This document shows positions 4,964 through 13,338 of a stretch of DNA of 15,412 nucleotides, in pieces. Under the pieces are notes generated by a model. That model made no database searches. It was not told where the DNA came from and worked only from the letters and a program-made list of their open reading frames with translations. This DNA comes from an uncultured bacterium. Lineage in GTDB: Bacteria > Patescibacteriota > Minisyncoccia > Phycocordibacterales > GWA1-40-21. How positions within the stretch are numbered: the stretch's first letter is position 1; the number at the start of each line of letters is the position of its first letter. The stretch covers positions 1-15,412 of the forward strand of contig CAIJXO010000084.1 in NCBI GenBank assembly GCA_903824735.1. Reading direction: 5' to 3'. A program made the translations under genes and the position numbers.

Positions 4964-7727
4964 AAATCAGTATAAGATTATCTCTCATATCATGATCGAT
5001 ATTGATCCGGAAACGGTAGTGAATGAGGAGTATATCAAAGAAAAAATCGATCTGTTTTCCCAGTGGTTTCCAGTAAGTGATGAACAAAAAGAAGAAATTA
5101 TCGCTTCTTTGCATTCAAAACTTGCCATCCGGATGGATATGGGCGCGTGTATAAAGAAGGAACATATTCCCTGGTATTACTCCGCGAAAAAAGACATTAG
5201 CACAAAGTTCTGGGATAGATATACACAATACCTGATTAAGGATGCCGGATTTCCACCTCAAGTAATTAATGCCCTAGATAGATCAACGGATGAAATGATG
5301 GACATGCTTGGCAATCCAAGGGTCGAAACCGATTATCAAAGAAGAGGCCTTGTAGTAGGTGATGTACAATCTGGTAAAACAGCTACATATACCGCACTTG
5401 CTAATAAAGCGGCAGATGCAGGATATCGTATTGTTTTTATCCTTACCGGCACAATAGAAAAACTAAGAAAGCAAACTCAAGCCCGACTTGATGAGGGATT
5501 TGTAGGCCTGGATAGCACAGCCTTTATCCGGGACAAAAATAATGTTTTTGTCGGTGTTGGTAATATTGATGCCAGCGCTGACTGTTGGTCGCTTACTTCC
5601 ACAACCAGCGATTTTAACAAATCAACTGCAGAAAAGCTTAGCGGAAGACTTTCGGGAATCAATTCTCCCGTACTTTTTGTTCTGAAAAAAAATAAGAGTG
5701 TACTTGAAAAACTAGAGCAATGGCTCCGTGTATATAATACAAATGTTTATAATAATAAATGTCCACTTCCCATGCTGCTCATAGATGATGAGGCAGATAA
5801 TGCATCTGTGAACACTAGGGGAAATGAAGACCCCACAGCTATAAATGCCAATATCCGAAAACTTTTAAGGCTTTTCTCCAAAGCCAATTACGTCGGCTTT
5901 ACTGCTACTCCATATGCCAACATTTTTATCGATCCCGAATCGAATCAGGAAATGCTTGATGACGACTTATTTCCACGGGACTTTATATATGCATTAGATG
6001 CACCGACTAACTATGTAGGAGCGAGGAATATCTTCTCAGATAATGGAGAGCACTCCTTCATGTTAAAAGAAAATGACGATTGCGAAGATTATCTACCGGA
6101 AAAGCATAAAAAGGATTTTGTTCCTCAAGATCTTCCTGACAGTTTGAAAATGGCTATCGCTTCGTTCTTCATCGCAAATGTCGTAAGAGATTTAAGAGGA
6201 CAAACAAATAAGCATCGATCCATGCTTATTAATATCAGCCGATTTGTTGCAGTCCAAGATAATATTGCCAAGGGCGTTGATGGATATGTTAGAGAGCTTC
6301 AGCGGGAAATAAAAAATTACTATCTTACTGGCGCGGAGGCTCTAAAATACGATTCTTTCTCTGAAATAAAATCTGTTTATGAAAACGATTTTAAAAACCA
6401 CATTGATAACCCTTATGACTGGAGCACGATCCAGGAGAATCTTCATAAGGCGATTGCCTCCATCGTAGTCAAAACAGTTAATGGTGGAAATGCCTCTAAA
6501 AATCTAAATTATGATGAATATCAGGATGACGGTCTTCGGTTAATTGCCGTTGGCGGTTTTAGCCTATCCAGAGGTCTAACATTGGAGGGACTATGTACCA
6601 GTTACTTTTATAGAAATTCAAAAATGTATGACACGCTCATGCAAATGGGAAGGTGGTTTGGTTATCGTGACGGATATACTGATTTATGCCGCATTTGGAT
6701 GGGTGAAGGCGCTGTTTCATGGTATAGATATATTTCAACTGCTTCAGATGAGTTACGTCGCGAGGTAAAGAGGATGCAACTTCAAAATAAAACTCCCAGG
6801 GAATTTGGATTATGTGTACGCTCTGATATTGCTGCGCTAATGGTTACGGCTAGAAATAAAATGATAACCGCAAAAGATTACGAATTGGCAATAACTCTTA
6901 ACGGTAAAGTTGTTGAAACTCCATATCTACATATGGACAAAGAATGCTTGTCCAAAAACCTGCAACTTACCGAAAATCTTGTTCGGACCCTGCTAGACAA
7001 TGGATTTTCTTTTGAAAAAACGGGTGAGTATTCTATTGATAATCCTCTATTTAAAAATATACCGAGAAATTATATCTGCGACTTCTTGACTGGATATAAA
7101 AGCCATTATCTAAATATGGATTTTCTAACAGAAAACCTTGTTAAACTGATCAACGATTATAAAGATGGGACAGCAGATGAGTGGGATTTACTTATTGCTA
7201 CTGGTAAAGGAAGCAAGGGAAAAATCTACAATCAGGAAGTTAATTATGTTCAGCGTAATTTCGGTGTTAAAAACGACTCCCGAGCACTACAGATGTCTGA
7301 CAGAAGCTCAAGGTTGGGTGATAAAAATTTAGCCAAAGGTGGACTTACTCGGGAAGAGGTGTCAGAAATCGAGCAACTTTCAATCAATCAATCAGGAGCA
7401 CACCAACGAACTTTTTCACAGGAAACATATTTTAATTCAGGAATCAGGAGAAATCCTTTGCTGATTATATACCCAGTTGAGTTAAGGCCAGAAGAACCGA
7501 AGAACGAGTCCGATAAGCAAATCAGTATTAGAAAAACAGAAATTGCAAACGAGCTAGAGGCTCCTCTTATCGGATTAAGCATCGGAATACCGAGAATTGA
7601 CGGGAGAGAGAACGTATTCTTTAAATATAAAATCAATCTCATCAAATACAAGGAGATATTCGAAATCGATGACGATTTTGAAGAGATTGACGAAACCATT
7701 CAGGAGGAGGATCCAGTCAATGCCTAA
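4956..7727 (+). CDS. Z1 domain protein, superfamily II helicase-like ATPase/endonuclease
   Basis: A 923-residue protein with the Z1 domain found in MutL/MORC-type restriction operons. Helicase motifs seen are: Walker A GDVQSGKT (135-142); Walker B LLIDDEAD (274-281); motif III-like GFTATPYANIF (314-324); a GGFSLSRGLTLEGL motif (about 531-544) corresponding to motif V; and QMGRWFGYR (about 562-570), the arginine-finger motif VI. It should be a DNA-dependent ATPase that translocates on or remodels DNA; nuclease activity has been proposed for the family but no nuclease centre is obvious here. The C-terminal 250 residues are helical and acidic at the very end, perhaps for contacts with partner proteins. 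The start overlaps the GHKL stop by 8 nt, and AAAGGA lies about 8 nt upstream. It is full-length and intact. Confidence 0.9.
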   Translation: MNKNQYKIISHIMIDIDPETVVNEEYIKEKIDLFSQWFPVSDEQKEEIIASLHSKLAIRMDMGACIKKEHIPWYYSAKKDISTKFWDRYTQYLIKDAGFPPQVINALDRSTDEMMDMLGNPRVETDYQRRGLVVGDVQSGKTATYTALANKAADAGYRIVFILTGTIEKLRKQTQARLDEGFVGLDSTAFIRDKNNVFVGVGNIDASADCWSLTSTTSDFNKSTAEKLSGRLSGINSPVLFVLKKNKSVLEKLEQWLRVYNTNVYNNKCPLPMLLIDDEADNASVNTRGNEDPTAINANIRKLLRLFSKANYVGFTATPYANIFIDPESNQEMLDDDLFPRDFIYALDAPTNYVGARNIFSDNGEHSFMLKENDDCEDYLPEKHKKDFVPQDLPDSLKMAIASFFIANVVRDLRGQTNKHRSMLINISRFVAVQDNIAKGVDGYVRELQREIKNYYLTGAEALKYDSFSEIKSVYENDFKNHIDNPYDWSTIQENLHKAIASIVVKTVNGGNASKNLNYDEYQDDGLRLIAVGGFSLSRGLTLEGLCTSYFYRNSKMYDTLMQMGRWFGYRDGYTDLCRIWMGEGAVSWYRYISTASDELRREVKRMQLQNKTPREFGLCVRSDIAALMVTARNKMITAKDYELAITLNGKVVETPYLHMDKECLSKNLQLTENLVRTLLDNGFSFEKTGEYSIDNPLFKNIPRNYICDFLTGYKSHYLNMDFLTENLVKLINDYKDGTADEWDLLIATGKGSKGKIYNQEVNYVQRNFGVKNDSRALQMSDRSSRLGDKNLAKGGLTREEVSEIEQLSINQSGAHQRTFSQETYFNSGIRRNPLLIIYPVELRPEEPKNESDKQISIRKTEIANELEAPLIGLSIGIPRIDGRENVFFKYKINLIKYKEIFEIDDDFEEIDETIQEEDPVNA
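7702..7710 (+). promoter_or_regulatory. Ribosome binding site of the DUF4420 gene
   Basis: AGGAGGAGG inside the end of the Z1 gene, 9 nt before the ATG at 7720. It decides that start over a longer in-frame ORF beginning at 7597. Confidence 0.8.
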
Positions 7728-8634
7728 CGACGCTCTTTTTCAATTCGCCTTACCAAATTCGTTTCATAGAGTAAGCGGATCACACTCTCTAGATCTTTAC
7801 ATTGGTAGAGACGAGTTATCGAGACGGTCCTTATTTCTTGTCTCTATGCAACAGCCACCAGAAATGAAGTCCTCCCAAGTTATCTGTGTTGGCGCTGGAA
7901 AGCGAAAAGATGGGCAATGGGGTGTCTCTTTCGCTCTTATCGATAGTAAATTTGAGGATATCTTCTCGTGCTTTTGTGACGATATTATTGAATCATCAAA
8001 AGATATAAATAAGGATAACGGAGCAGACTTTATCGCTAACCGATATGCCAAATGGCAGGATATGCTGACTAAATTCAAGGGTGATTTACTTGAGAGATCC
8101 GCCATTAAAGGTCTGGTTGGCGAATTAATATTTTTCAAGACATATCTTGTTCCATTGGTCGGGGAAGAACTAGCACTTGATTCATGGATTGGGCCAGCTA
8201 AAGCAGATCAGGATTTTGTGTGCCCAGAGATCTGGTATGAAATAAAATCAACAGTAAGTGGATCGGAAAGTGTGAAGATTTCATCTATAGAACAATTGGA
8301 TACTCAGAAAATTGGTGAATTAGTGGTGATATACCTAGATGAAACCAGCCCGTCAGACTCAGAGGGAATCTCGTTAAACTCCATCTTCGAAAGTGTTCAC
8401 CATTCTCTTTCAAATGAAGAACTAAAGAGGAAATTAAAAGACCTAGTCCTAAGCCTGGGTTATTATCCAAGATCTGAATACGACAAGCCCGTTTTCAAAT
8501 TTACAGAAATGGCTAGATTTTTGGTTGACAACAACTTCCCGTGCCTTAGAAGAAATAATTTACCCGATGCAATAATAAATACTATTTATGTGTTATCGCT
8601 TTCTTCAATTAGCAATAGTGCGATAGGAGATTAA
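7720..8634 (+). CDS. PD-(D/E)XK motif protein (DUF4420 family), predicted nuclease
   Basis: A 304-residue protein of the DUF4420 type, the nuclease-fold partner that goes with GHKL, Z1 and AIPR genes. The helix GLVGELIFFK (131-140) supplies the first acidic residue (E135), KADQDF (161-166) the second (D165), and WYEIKST (172-178) the E-x-K signature (E174, K176): a complete PD-(D/E)XK active site spaced as in restriction enzymes. It is therefore the best candidate for the DNA-cutting subunit. The longer frame from 7597 lies inside the Z1 gene; the true ATG at 7720 has a very strong ribosome binding site and overlaps the Z1 stop by 8 nt (ATGCCTAA), the same arrangement as between the GHKL and Z1 genes. 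Its stop abuts the next start exactly. Confidence 0.85.
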   Translation: MPNDALFQFALPNSFHRVSGSHSLDLYIGRDELSRRSLFLVSMQQPPEMKSSQVICVGAGKRKDGQWGVSFALIDSKFEDIFSCFCDDIIESSKDINKDNGADFIANRYAKWQDMLTKFKGDLLERSAIKGLVGELIFFKTYLVPLVGEELALDSWIGPAKADQDFVCPEIWYEIKSTVSGSESVKISSIEQLDTQKIGELVVIYLDETSPSDSEGISLNSIFESVHHSLSNEELKRKLKDLVLSLGYYPRSEYDKPVFKFTEMARFLVDNNFPCLRRNNLPDAIINTIYVLSLSSISNSAIGD

Positions 8635-10713
8635 ATGGAACTCTCTGAATTCAAACAAAACATTATTGACGAGATTAAGTTTGCTGCTTCTACCGAAGGA
8701 ACTACAGACAAGGAAGAATTTATCAATTACACAACAAATGCCTTAATGGAGGCTGAGGAAATTGAGGATTTTACCCCGCTCCATTTTGAAGGGTTGGGCA
8801 AGAATAACAGAAGGATTCAAGTTGATGGCTACTATCATAACGAACTTGAAGATTGTTTATCGCTCTTTATTGTACCGTCACTCACCTATATTTCCCGGGA
8901 AACCTTAACTAATACGGATGCGGAAAAATTATTCGCTCGAGCCAGAGTTTTTCTCGAAGATGCTTCCTACATCAAAGCTAGTGCCGAACCGAGCGCAGAA
9001 GGATTCGGACTTGCTGTCGATATTCTTGGTAAATATGCCGACGTTAGAAAATATGTCATATATTTGCTGACAGATATGGAAATGAGTAAGAGCATTAAAG
9101 AATTGAATGCTCCCACCTTACATGGAAAGCCGGTCGAGTACCATATATGGGATATCGGACGGCTTTACCAGCTGCAAAAATCATCTGTTGGCAAAGAAGA
9201 TATTGTAATCGATCTTAATGAAATGTTTGGCAAAGGTATCCCTTGTCTTGCCGCCAGTAGTACCGATGATTATACCGCATATCTATGCAACATACCTGGC
9301 AGAATACTGGCTAACCTATACAATACTTATGGGGGCCGGCTGCTTGAGGGTAATGTAAGGTCGTTTTTACAAACCAAAGGCAAAGTCAACAAGGGCATTA
9401 GAAATACAATTCTGAATGACCCAACAATGTTTTTTGCATATAACAACGGGATTGCTGCTACCGCTTCAGAAGCTGCAATAGAAGACAGAGAGGGAATGAA
9501 ATATATAACGAAAATAACTTCTCTACAGATTGTTAATGGCGGGCAAACCACAGCTTCATTAGCCATGGCTTTGCTAAATGACAAGGGTGATGGTTCAGAA
9601 GAAAAAATCCAGAAGATTTTTGTACCAATGAAGTTGTCAATTGTTTCACATGAGAACGCGCAGGAGTTGATTCCTAATATCTCAAGATATGCAAATAGCC
9701 AAAACAAAGTTAGTGATGCCGATTTGTGGTCAAACCATCCATTTCATATTCGAATGGAGGAATTTTCTAGGAGAATCGTAGCTCCCGCAACTCAAGGCCG
9801 GCAATATGGCACACATTGGTTTTACGAGCGTGCAAACGGTCAGTATAAACAAGAGACCTATAAATGTACGCCTTCAGAGAAAAAGCGATTCGAGCTTCAA
9901 AATCCGTCAAGTCAAATGTTTAAGAAAGTGGACTTGGCAAGGTTTGTGAATCTCAGGCAAATGCGACCGGATATCGCGAGTACTGGCGGACAAAAAGGTT
10001 TTGCGAGATTTGCTACATGGGTTGTAAAACAATGGGAAAACAATAACTCTGCCTTCAACGAGGAATTCTTTAAAGAAATTGTAGCGTTGGCAGTCATTTG
10101 CAAAGAGGCGGATAAGATTGTCAGAACTCAAACTTGGTATAACAGTTATAAGGCTAATATAGTCGCTTATACCATTTCAAAGTTATTCTACACTGTTGAT
10201 ACCGAATATCCTGACTGTGCAATTTCTTTAAAAAATATCTGGTCAAGGCAACAGTTATCTCAAGCATGGGTGAAACAAATTGAAACAATATCCGAATTAA
10301 TGTATGAACATTTAATTGAGGAATCAAGACCAGTCGAAAATGTGACAGAATGGGCTAAGCGGGAGATGTGTTGGGAAAAAGCAAAGGAAATAAAGGTATT
10401 ATTGAATAAGGATTTCGTTGCCGAATTGACAGACAAAACAATCGAACAGGAAGAAAAAAGATATGCCAAAAAGGACCAACGCTTGAACGATAAGCTGGAT
10501 GCCATGGTTAAGGTTGTGAATTTCGGGGTCGACAATTGGAAAGCCCTGCTTGAGTGGGACAAAACACATCGAGTGCTTTCTTATATTGACCAAGAATTTG
10601 TAAAAACGGCAATTGCTGTTGAGAACGGAAGAATACCAACTGAAAAACAGGCAGTCCGGATTCTTCAGGTCTTGGATAAAGCAAGATCTGAAAGTTTTCC
10701 ACTATCCCTATAA
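8635..10713 (+). CDS. AIPR family protein (abortive infection phage resistance)
   Basis: A 692-residue protein with the AIPR domain, named after a lactococcal abortive-infection protein and common in restriction-like operons. The N-terminal part has an IQVDGYYHNELEDCLSLFIV segment (about 61-80), typical of the family. The core shows FFAYNNGIAATA (about 265-276) and LQIVNGGQTTASL (about 297-309), the family hallmarks, followed by ISRYANSQNKVSDADLW. The C-terminal third is a long, charged, probably helical region. The biochemical role is not settled: a nuclease or DNA-binding effector acting with the GHKL and Z1 ATPases is the usual proposal. The ATG follows the DUF4420 stop with no gap, and an AGGAG overlapping that stop is the ribosome binding site. 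It is intact and of normal length for the family. Confidence 0.88.
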   Translation: MELSEFKQNIIDEIKFAASTEGTTDKEEFINYTTNALMEAEEIEDFTPLHFEGLGKNNRRIQVDGYYHNELEDCLSLFIVPSLTYISRETLTNTDAEKLFARARVFLEDASYIKASAEPSAEGFGLAVDILGKYADVRKYVIYLLTDMEMSKSIKELNAPTLHGKPVEYHIWDIGRLYQLQKSSVGKEDIVIDLNEMFGKGIPCLAASSTDDYTAYLCNIPGRILANLYNTYGGRLLEGNVRSFLQTKGKVNKGIRNTILNDPTMFFAYNNGIAATASEAAIEDREGMKYITKITSLQIVNGGQTTASLAMALLNDKGDGSEEKIQKIFVPMKLSIVSHENAQELIPNISRYANSQNKVSDADLWSNHPFHIRMEEFSRRIVAPATQGRQYGTHWFYERANGQYKQETYKCTPSEKKRFELQNPSSQMFKKVDLARFVNLRQMRPDIASTGGQKGFARFATWVVKQWENNNSAFNEEFFKEIVALAVICKEADKIVRTQTWYNSYKANIVAYTISKLFYTVDTEYPDCAISLKNIWSRQQLSQAWVKQIETISELMYEHLIEESRPVENVTEWAKREMCWEKAKEIKVLLNKDFVAELTDKTIEQEEKRYAKKDQRLNDKLDAMVKVVNFGVDNWKALLEWDKTHRVLSYIDQEFVKTAIAVENGRIPTEKQAVRILQVLDKARSESFPLSL

Positions 10714-10725
10714 TAATAAGGCCGA

Positions 10726-10731
10726 TATAAT
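10726..10731 (+). promoter_or_regulatory. Candidate -10 box for separate methyltransferase expression
   Basis: A perfect TATAAT in the 47-nt gap before the methyltransferase ATG, the only real gap between the core genes. No good -35 lies 16-18 nt upstream. A separate promoter would let the modification enzyme appear before the nuclease parts, but this rests on one hexamer in AT-rich DNA. Confidence 0.3.
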
Positions 10732-10760
10732 TAATTTGTTAGTATTTGCATCGGAGGATA

Positions 10761-12365
10761 ATGAACCAAATCTTAAAACACATACCAGTCATAGATCTAT
10801 TTGCCGGCCCGGGTGGATTGAGTGAGGGCTTTTCGTCTTATACGAGCAGTGACATTTATCCCTACAAAGTGGCTGCCTCAGTCGAAATGGACTACTTTGC
10901 GCATAAAACCCTCGAACTCAGAAGTTTTTTTCACGAATTTGATAAAGCCAATATTCCAGAAGAATATTATCAATATTTAAGACAGGAGATCACGAGGGAA
11001 GAATTGTTTGATAAATACCCGAAACAGGCAGCATCGGCAAAAAAGAAGGCCATAAAAGCAGTGCTTGGGACCGACGATGATATTTTTATTCACCGCCAGA
11101 TTGGTGAGGAATTATCAAATTATAAGAACAAACCCTGGATACTTATAGGCGGACCTCCGTGCCAAGCATATTCCTTGATTGGAAGGTCTCGAAGGCAAGC
11201 TAATGGTGCCGGCAAAGAAATTCAGCAAAAGGACACTCGTAATTTTCTGTATAAAGAATATTTGCATATCATTGCAAAATTTCAGCCTACTATATTTGTC
11301 ATGGAAAATGTTAAGGGTATTCTATCTGCACAGGTAAATGGTAAAAAAATAATTAGGCGCATTCTTGCAGATCTTTCCAACCCCAACAGAGCGGTAACAG
11401 ATGAGGAAAATGTTTATGATGACTTAAAATATAATATCTATTCTCTGGTAGCATCACCGGAAAACGGTAAAGATCTTGAACCAAAAGATTACTTAATTCA
11501 ATCTGAGAAATACGGTATTCCGCAAACGCGACACCGGGTAATTCTCCTAGGAATTAGAAGCGATGTTAATATATCTCCAACAACTCTACAACAAATAGAA
11601 AAACCGGTTACTGTTAGCGACGTGCTCACGGATTTGCCACCATTGAGAAGTTGTTTTAGTAAGGTCGCAGGAACGGCTGAGGAATGGTATGAATTTGTCG
11701 ATTTAATCAAGTGCCAGAATTGGTTTTCAGACTATCAGCCAGCCATAAGAAATGGCAGAGTGATCGAACCTAGAAAAATAAAAAGTACGATGGTAAAAGC
11801 TCTATCCAATATGAAAGATGGGCTGTCCATTGGCGGAGAATATGTCAACACGAAATCAGGCTGTCCAAAGGCATACAAGGACTGGTATTGCGACTCCCGT
11901 ATAAACGGAGTCGTAAACCACTCAGCTAGAGGCCATATGAAAGAAGATTTGTGGAGATATTTTTTTTCTTCGGTATACGCATCCATATATGGATGTTCGC
12001 CAAGGATGAAAGATTTCCCCAAACAACTTTTGCCTAAACATAAAAATGTTCAGGAATCAATTGATACTGGAGTCTTCGACGACCGATTTAGAGTCCAAGA
12101 CGCTGCTCATCCTGGTGCCACAATTACTTGCCACATGGCCAAAGACGGTCATTATAGTATTCACTATGACCCATCGCAATGCCGGAGTTTAACGGTAAGA
12201 GAGGCAGCACGAATACAGACTTTCCCTGACAACTATTATTTTGAAGGCCCCAGAACCGAACAATATCACCAAGTTGGAAACGCAGTGCCCCCACTTCTCG
12301 CGTTACAGATTGCAGATGTTGTATATAAAATTGTTGGAAAGATTGATGATCAAAAGAATAAATAA
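10761..12365 (+). CDS. DNA (cytosine-5-)-methyltransferase of the defence operon
   Basis: A 534-residue C5-cytosine methyltransferase. The motifs in order are: I, IDLFAGPGGLSEGF (11-24), for AdoMet; IV, GGPPCQAYS (130-138), with catalytic C134; VI, MENVKG (181-186); VIII, QTRHRV (255-260); then a long target recognition region of roughly 200 residues; IX, LTVREAARIQTFPD; and X, HQVGNAVPP near the end. All are intact, so it should be active. It presumably protects host DNA from the GHKL-Z1-DUF4420-AIPR machinery. The ATG at 10761 with GGAGG just upstream is chosen over the TTG at 10746, because the TTG start would place the ribosome binding site inside the gene. A roughly 65-residue lysine-rich insert between motifs II and IV and the large recognition region make it longer than HhaI-type enzymes. 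No Vsr repair gene accompanies it. Confidence 0.93.
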   Translation: MNQILKHIPVIDLFAGPGGLSEGFSSYTSSDIYPYKVAASVEMDYFAHKTLELRSFFHEFDKANIPEEYYQYLRQEITREELFDKYPKQAASAKKKAIKAVLGTDDDIFIHRQIGEELSNYKNKPWILIGGPPCQAYSLIGRSRRQANGAGKEIQQKDTRNFLYKEYLHIIAKFQPTIFVMENVKGILSAQVNGKKIIRRILADLSNPNRAVTDEENVYDDLKYNIYSLVASPENGKDLEPKDYLIQSEKYGIPQTRHRVILLGIRSDVNISPTTLQQIEKPVTVSDVLTDLPPLRSCFSKVAGTAEEWYEFVDLIKCQNWFSDYQPAIRNGRVIEPRKIKSTMVKALSNMKDGLSIGGEYVNTKSGCPKAYKDWYCDSRINGVVNHSARGHMKEDLWRYFFSSVYASIYGCSPRMKDFPKQLLPKHKNVQESIDTGVFDDRFRVQDAAHPGATITCHMAKDGHYSIHYDPSQCRSLTVREAARIQTFPDNYYFEGPRTEQYHQVGNAVPPLLALQIADVVYKIVGKIDDQKNK

Positions 12366-12378
12366 ATAAGAGAAAAAC

Positions 12379-12447
12379 ATGTCTCGAACGTTTCCGTTTG
12401 ATGAGTTGTCTTCAAGCAATCTTGTTGTGGATGCGATATTGTCCTAA
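12379..12447 (+). pseudogene. 22-codon remnant resembling the N-terminus of a restriction endonuclease
   Basis: A short frame 13 nt after the methyltransferase stop, with AAGAG as a possible ribosome binding site. It begins MSRTFPFDELSSSNLVVDA. From memory, HNH or AspBHI-like modification-dependent endonucleases begin with a similar phenylalanine-x-x-leucine, then D/N-L-V-V-D-A, followed by a tyrosine-glycine-glycine segment that is absent here because the frame stops. If so, it is the stub of a deleted restriction gene. It could equally be a chance small ORF. The match is by memory only. Confidence 0.3.
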
Positions 12448-12549
12448 AAAATCGAAATGTGAAGTGAATAGATTTAAAATTGCTGGCTGATAGGCATTGT
12501 GTTAAAGCTCTTCTGATGGGATAATCAGCACAGGAAGCGAGCATTTAAA

Positions 12550-13308
12550 ATGTCTGAATACTATAATTCACAACGAGTAAAAGGTTTATACGAACCAAAA
12601 TCGACGGAGCCATTTAAATTATCAAGATCAAAGATTGATCTGTTTTTAGAATGCCCTCGGTGCTTTTACTTTGATCGCCGCCTTGGAGTGGGTCGCCCAC
12701 CAGGTTTTCCTTTCGCGCTTAATTCCGCAGTAGACCACTTATTAAAGTTAGAGTTTGATATTTACCGCAAGGATGGAACTAAACATCCACTGATTGAAAA
12801 ATATGGTGTGGATGCCCAACCCATACCCCACGAAGATTTAGATAAATGGCGGCATAACTTTACCGGCATTCAATATCTACACGTGCCTACCAACTTTTTA
12901 GTCTTTGGTGCCATTGACGATCTATGGCAAAACTCCCAAGGTGAATACATCGTTGTTGATTATAAATCGACCTCAAAGGATGAAGAGATCACTGAGCTCA
13001 ATAAAGAGTGGCAGGATGGTTACAAACGCCAAATGGAGGTATATCAGTGGCTACTAAGGCAGAACGGCTACAAAGTGTCTGACACTGGCTATTTTGTCTA
13101 TTGCAACGGTAAAACTGATCTTAAATCTTTTGACGCCAAATTAGAGTTTGATATTACTCTAATCGCATATAAGGGCAGCGATTCATGGGTAGGTGACACT
13201 TTGGTCGAATCCCATAAGTGTTTGAGAGCAGACTCGATCCCTGATGCCGAATTTGATTGTGATTACTGCAATTACCGACACGCAGCTCAAAAATTTGAGG
13301 TCACATAG
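12550..13308 (+). CDS. PD-(D/E)XK nuclease family protein, RecB/Cas4-like, with four-cysteine signature
   Basis: A 252-residue protein of the RecB/Cas4-like nuclease group, frequent as a stand-alone gene in Patescibacteria. The active-site set is visible: H63, D123 in GAIDDLW, D137 and K139 in IVVDYKST, and the QMEVY motif (161-165). Two cysteine pairs, C35/C38 in ECPRC and C237/C240 in CDYC, flank the nuclease core, at positions like the iron-sulfur cluster cysteines of Cas4 and AddB; C224 is a further candidate. It should cut or trim single-stranded DNA ends, in repair, recombination or DNA uptake. The ATG lacks a close Shine-Dalgarno sequence (AGGA lies 14 nt upstream). It is 184 nt after the methyltransferase and probably not part of that operon, and is convergent with the DUF4238 gene. 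Confidence 0.8.
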   Translation: MSEYYNSQRVKGLYEPKSTEPFKLSRSKIDLFLECPRCFYFDRRLGVGRPPGFPFALNSAVDHLLKLEFDIYRKDGTKHPLIEKYGVDAQPIPHEDLDKWRHNFTGIQYLHVPTNFLVFGAIDDLWQNSQGEYIVVDYKSTSKDEEITELNKEWQDGYKRQMEVYQWLLRQNGYKVSDTGYFVYCNGKTDLKSFDAKLEFDITLIAYKGSDSWVGDTLVESHKCLRADSIPDAEFDCDYCNYRHAAQKFEVT

Positions 13309-13338
13309 CCAGGTAAACCTAAAGGATAACTTGCAATG

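Noticed and set aside
7597..7719. Upstream in-frame extension of the DUF4420 gene
   Set aside because: The extension runs inside the Z1 gene, and the ATG at 7720 has a much better ribosome binding site and fits the operon overlap pattern.
10746..10760. TTG start for the methyltransferase
   Set aside because: It would put the GGAGG ribosome binding site inside the coding region; the ATG at 10761 is the better start.
12486..12529. GCTGAT/ATCAGC and CTGAT/ATCAG pairings before the RecB-like gene, possible operator or terminator
   Set aside because: The arms are only 5-6 bp, compete with each other, and there is no T tract or known operator match.
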